From assembly GCF_001649575.2 (NCBI RefSeq), contig NC_051437.1, positions 20,798,381-20,862,380 on the forward strand: 64,000 nt of DNA. Reading direction: 5' to 3'. The position numbers and the translations under genes were made by a program. Below the pieces are notes generated by a model. It made no database searches. It had not been told where the DNA came from and was given only the letters and a program-made list of their open reading frames with translations. Below, one piece after another: positions 59,487 to 64,000 of this stretch (positions are counted from its first letter, which is position 1; each line of letters opens with the position of its first letter). Source of the DNA: Kryptolebias marmoratus. Taxonomy: Eukaryota > Chordata > Actinopteri > Cyprinodontiformes > Rivulidae.

Positions 59487-62400
59487 ATTAATTTTTTTTC
59501 CTCCCCTTCCAAAATACGTTTACAGAATTTGAAGATTATTTGTTTTGTTTTTTATTAGCAATAAATCCCTTTTCTTTGGTCCAGAGGTTCCAGCTGTTCA
59601 GGTGTGTGTTTTTATCACGTTTATTATCTCATAAACATTGTTCAAAACACACCGTCTCATGGCAGCAGTCTTTAGCTCAGCTTTAGTTTAGTTGAAGCCA
59701 ACCAATAATTCATATCTGGTTTATTTTAGACACACCAAAAGCTGAACTCACTGTGTATTTTTAGAGGACAGGATTTTTCACTCCTGGAAACAAATAGTGC
59801 TACCAGTCTCCATGTTTCTGTCCACACATGTAGTATCGCAGACAGAAAATTATAACTGCTAATTAGGCATGCTGGTAACAGACGAGATGCAAATAAATAG
59901 CAGCTAAAAGCATGACTAACTTTTTGTGGTAATTTGTCTTCATTGTGCAAACAAGACAACATTCCTCTTGTTGTACCGCGGTGGATTATGCACACGTGTG
60001 TTTTAGAATTCAAAATGTGACTTTCCAGATCTTTTGATTTAAAAAATGTATTCATGAACTAAGAAAACTGGCTTCACTTAATCACAAAATATTACATCAA
60101 AGCTTTATTATTGAACTATTTTGCTATAGAGTTATTAAACACTGACCAAATACTTCCATGTTTTCAATCTATCTCTGATATACTTTACATACTGTATAAG
60201 AATAAAAACAATAGATTTATTAATGTTTGATTTTCTTTTCTTTTCTTCATAAAACTCTGAATCTAGAAAACAAAAATTCAGTATCAGGGTCTAAAACTCA
60301 GGTCAATTTTAGAGCAGTATTTAACTATAAATGAAGTAAAATTGTAAGTACTTTACATTGGATGAATTGTTTTTTTGTGTTTTGGGTTGAAACATATTAT
60401 TAAGGTTGCCTCTCTTGCAGGTTCTGCTGAGAACGTTTTCTTTACAGCTCACATCGTGTTTCAATGAAAATGCCCAGCAGAACTCTGAAAGGCAAATGTG
60501 TTGGTCATTATACTAATGGATCTGCATATTTGTGCAAAAATAAGTTTGTGCCTTGTACTTTGACTTCCTGGAATGACTTTGTTCAGGCGCATCAGTCATT
60601 CCTTAGAGTCAAACAGGAGAAGTGGAACACTCCTGTAGTCACTCGATCCTGGCTGTGGGAGGGATAAATGATCATTCTGTCTGTAGAGCTGATGTGTTAG
60701 AGTAAAAGAACAAATGAAGCTGGTATAAAAGTCTGTGTTTCTCAGCATCGTGTAGAAACCGCAGCTTTGGTTTGGAGGTTGCTGATGTGCAACAGGGCTT
60801 ATACTGGAGGCGAGCTGAGAAAACAGGTGAACCTGCAGCGGGCTTGGGGTCACAGAGGCTGACCCATGTGGACTGAGCCAGTAGATGAGCTGCTGCACCG
60901 AGCTGCTGAAAAGATTAATGCAGATTTCAGCAGAAAGAGGACAAAACAAGCCGCATTTTAATTTGACAACAAAACTGGCTCTGGAGTGGCCTGGTCTGAT
61001 CAGATTAGCTGTCTTTTACCCGATTCTGATGCTGAGTCAGCGTGCAGCACGTGGACCCAGGATGCACTGTGGGTAAAAAGGCAGACTACTGGGGGCAGTT
61101 CTGAAAATGTTTCTTATGGGAAACTCTTTGTCTTTTACCGGGACTGCTGGTTTGACATGTTGCTGACCAAAAAAAAATAAATCCCCTCAGAGACAGAAAC
61201 ACGCCCTGTCACTCTGCAATAAGTGGTCGAAGGATGACCTGAGACCAGCAGCAAGTTTCTTGACCTGATCTCCAAATTCTCCTGTTATCAAACCCATCTG
61301 TGGGATGTACTGGACCAACAAGCCCAAACAAAGGAAGCCAAACCTGTAAACATACAGGATTCGAAGAATCTGGAAAAGCTAAAACACCTAAAGAGGACTT
61401 GTTAGATACCATCAGTCAGCGCTCTGGTTTGAGGTCATGCCTTAAGGCAGGGGTCAACAAATTTAGCTTAGGGGCCATTTTCTTTCTGAGCAGATATTGG
61501 CTTTTGATGCAGAAAAGGAAATAAATAAATGTGAACAAGTCTCACAGCCGTTCAGCCTGATGTTACACATCTAGTGTAAAAAATAACAATTTCTCCCAAT
61601 AATCAATCATATACTGCATGTTTCAGCTTTAGGACTTTATACACAACATTTGCTGTTAATTTGCACGAGAGAAGCATTTTATTTGTGGATGCTGAGTCAC
61701 TGTAAGCCATTCTGTTTTATACAATTTTTTTTTCCCTGTAAATGTAGTCAGTTTTATTTATTTGTGTTTATTTTTATGTTGTTCAGACAGACACAGATGT
61801 TGGCGTTTTGCCGTGCTCCTTTAATTTCTTGTTAATGGAGATAATTTCCCCTGTTTTTATTTAGTTTATTATGCTTTTATTTTATTTTCCTTGGCTGTTA
61901 CTTTGCCTGAGTCACTGTGCAGGAATGTTAAATGGGGGAAAAAAAAAGAATGCACATGTTAAAAAGTATTACAAATATGAGAGTGTAAAACTAAATATAT
62001 AAAAAGTTGTTGACAAAGTTCCTGAAATGTGAGAAATGTGACTCTAGTTCACAGCACAAGAGAAACTACTGACCCAAAGTTAAATGAGGACATAATAATA
62101 TCTCCAACTGTCTCAAAAACTAGACTAGTTATATTCAGACTTTATTACTTTGCCATTTTTTTCCTGGAAAAACTATGGCAAAAACAGGGTTATTAGCTGC
62201 CATGTTTAAATTCAACTTAAAAAATATAACAGCCCCAAAGTTGGTGTTTCAGGACCCACAGTAGGGTCCTTACCTCAGCTTTAGAAACAACTGCTCTGCA
62301 TTATTGTGACTCCGAACACAAGAGTTCAAATTAGTTCAGGAGTTAGTTAAAGTTTCTCACTCCAACACGATGGCTGGTCAAAACAAAAACTATCATAAAG

Positions 62401-62575
62401 TAAGAAACACAATCCATACACTACTTTATCTCTTACTGATGGGTAATGTGTCCTTAAATTAAAAAAACAAAAACAAAAGAAGTGAAATTCGTAAAGAATG
62501 CCAGCTACCACGTGTGTTAGCTTACCTACACTAACAGCCGAAGGGACTAAAAACAGCTCAAAAACGGTGACTTCC
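59487..62575. other. Intergenic DNA, no gene recognised
   Basis: AT-rich sequence. An open frame near 60464-60667 (plus) follows a plausible acceptor (CTCTCTTGCAG at about 60410-60420) but has no family resemblance. A fragment GGCAGGGGTCAACAAATTTAG near 61446 looks like one end of a hAT-like repeat without its partner. Confidence 0.4.
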
Positions 62576-62623
62576 ATGGAAGAGCCGTTTTGGATCGAGA
62601 AGTCGGACATTTTTGATGTATTG
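62576..62623 (+). CDS. Possible short first coding exon of an unidentified rightward gene
   Basis: ATG at 62576 opens a frame MEEPFWIEKSDIFDVL that ends at a donor-like TTG|GTACGT. The peptide is not low complexity. I cannot assign a family and see no second exon in the window, so this could be chance. The minus strand of the same DNA also begins an open frame (MSDFSIQNGSSME). Confidence 0.2.
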
Positions 62624-63339
62624 GTACGTATTTACACTCAGATTTGTTGAGTAAAGAGCACAGATAAAAGTGTGTTTGTTTACACTGAGTGCGTACCTGT
62701 ATTTCAGAATTGTGCATCATTGTTTCTGAAAAAACTATCGGGGTAAACGCTTTCAAACTGCACCAGTAGATATGATTCAAAATAGCCTTTTTTTGGTTTG
62801 ATTTGATAGTTTGCAATGAATACCTTTAACTTTAGCTAAAACCCATTTATTTCCAGCCTTTCGGGCTGCTGCTGTCTCCAGCTGGGTGCGCTGTGACTTC
62901 ACATCAGGCTCCTCTCTGCGTTGAATCAACAAATCACAGCTTTCACACAGAAAGACCCCAACTACAGCAGATGTTTACCACGAAGCCCCAGTTTGTTGGC
63001 ATATAGTAGCGGTAACGCGATTGCTTTTGCACTGTGAGCGTGTGTAAATTCTTAATATGGTTGCAAGTTTTCTTTTTTCTTTTTTTAATGAAGTAATTAC
63101 CTGTCTTTGATATGTGGAAGCCTTTTCTTTACTTTTCCTATTAATGAAGGCATGCAAAAATAAGTGGCATTGGATTATGATTATTGTTTAAGGCCAAAAT
63201 AATTAATAAAATAAACATAGTGGTTACAAAGTGGTATATGATTGTAATATGTGAGTGCACTCTTGAGCGCGTCCTTGTAAAACGTCCTCAACATTGAAAG
63301 TAGGAACTAGTTTTTCTCCCCTCCTCACTCCCCTTGTCT

Positions 63340-63395
63340 TCTGAGGCGCATTGATTCATGTCGAAGGTGCTCCGGCTGGGAAGTAGTTCCAGCGG

Positions 63396-63426
<31 letters not shown>

Positions 63427-63777
63427 CCGGGCCGCCGGTGAGGTGCTGCCGAGCCGGTTAAACGCGAACACCGGGTCGAGCCTCTCCGTCTCCAGCCTCC
63501 GAAATGACCACCGAGCCCAGCGGTCAGTTCAGCCCGACCCCGGCAGGGTCCCGCCGAACCTGAGCGCGCGCAGAGTCTCGCGTGCGCTTCTTCTTTTTTT
63601 TTTTCTTTTTTCTTTTTTTTTTGAGTTTGTTTTCGTCCTCGAAGCGGGGGGAATATTTTCAAGTGACACACAACCACGGGCGTCGGGAATACAAAAAAAA
63701 AAAAAAAAAAAAGAACCCGAGCCGGTTCTAATTCACCACCGCCACCATCATCATCATCATCATCATGATGCCCGACG
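63340..63777 (+). promoter_or_regulatory. GC-rich promoter and first exon of a rightward gene leaving the window
   Basis: CpG-rich DNA with an (AG)n tract at 63399-63426 is followed by an exon that appears to end at a strong donor, GACG|GTGAGTATG, at 63777/63778. Short ATGs (63503, reading MTTEPSGQFSPTPAGS to a stop; 63766, reading MMPDG into the donor) suggest a 5' UTR with small upstream frames, or a very short coding start. Human synteny (rimkla next to foxj3) makes foxj3 a candidate, but nothing in the sequence proves it. Confidence 0.5.
63399..63426. repeat. (AG)n microsatellite in promoter region
   Basis: Fourteen uninterrupted AG units within the GC-rich promoter-like region. A separate run of ATC triplets lies at about 63745-63766. 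Confidence 0.95.
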
Positions 63778-64000
63778 GTGAGTATGAGCTCCAGGGTTGT
63801 TCCTCTGAAGGCACACGGCAGGCAGGTAATCATACATTTGGTGAAAGAAACCTTAAAGAACACGTTTTTTTTGACTTGATGGCAGGCCGTGACAAGTTGG
63901 CTGCCTGTGACAGCATCCATGCATGCAGGCTCTGAAGAATGTCAGTCGTTATGTCCGCCGGTAAAAGTCAACTTCTGCAAGTTTACTGCATGCTGGCATC

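Noticed and set aside
63288..63920. 210-residue minus-strand frame near the right edge
   Set aside because: It crosses poly-A, AG and ATC repeats, reading as runs of Lys, Ser/Leu and Asp, with no family resemblance.

Overview
The window is vertebrate nuclear DNA, almost certainly from a ray-finned (probably percomorph) fish. Genes are split into many small exons with GT-AG introns. The proteins match vertebrate families, and the non-coding DNA holds typical teleost repeats: a Tc1 transposase relic, hAT elements, palindromic MITEs, a tRNA-type SINE, a LINE 3' end and many microsatellites. Three N gaps and one isolated n mark it as a draft assembly.

Layout. 1-12.4 kb: znf362 (+), a six-finger C2H2 zinc-finger gene; first coding exon at 2583, stop at 10172, long 3' UTR. 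14.07-28.65 kb: a large coiled-coil gene on the minus strand, tail-to-tail with znf362. I rebuilt 25 coding exons in one unbroken phase, about 1216 residues. It is most likely ccdc30, judged by protein type and by lying close to zmynd12; its start codon is not resolved. 30.8-32.6 kb: emp3 (+), a complete four-membrane-span PMP22/EMP-family gene of 165 codons. 34.0-40.1 kb: zmynd12 (+), complete, 366 codons, MYND zinc finger. 43.6-53.3 kb: rimkla (-), complete, 398 codons, an ATP-grasp ligase of the N-acetylaspartylglutamate/beta-citrylglutamate synthase family, convergent with zmynd12 and starting in a CpG island. 54.3-62.5 kb: repeat-rich DNA without a recognisable gene. 62.6-63.8 kb: one possible small first exon and a GC-rich promoter with a clear splice donor for a rightward gene that leaves the window (foxj3 is a synteny-only guess).

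ccdc30, zmynd12 and rimkla lie together in human 1p34.2, while znf362 is in 1p35, so the block looks like a rearranged version of that region. emp3 is the outsider (human 19q13). The genes do not form one pathway. zmynd12 is known as a sperm/ciliary axoneme gene, and both it and the coiled-coil gene have an RFX X-box-like palindrome at their presumed promoters, so these two may share ciliary regulation.

The most notable observations are two inferred GC-AG introns (coiled-coil gene and rimkla intron 1), each forced by reading frame; a conserved-looking in-frame cassette exon with two donors in znf362; a hAT element with perfect terminal repeats and a perfect 8-bp target duplication around an assembly gap; a MITE nested in a dead Tc1 transposase; and an exact 94-bp duplication at a single n that looks like an assembly error. 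I found no convincing undescribed biological system.
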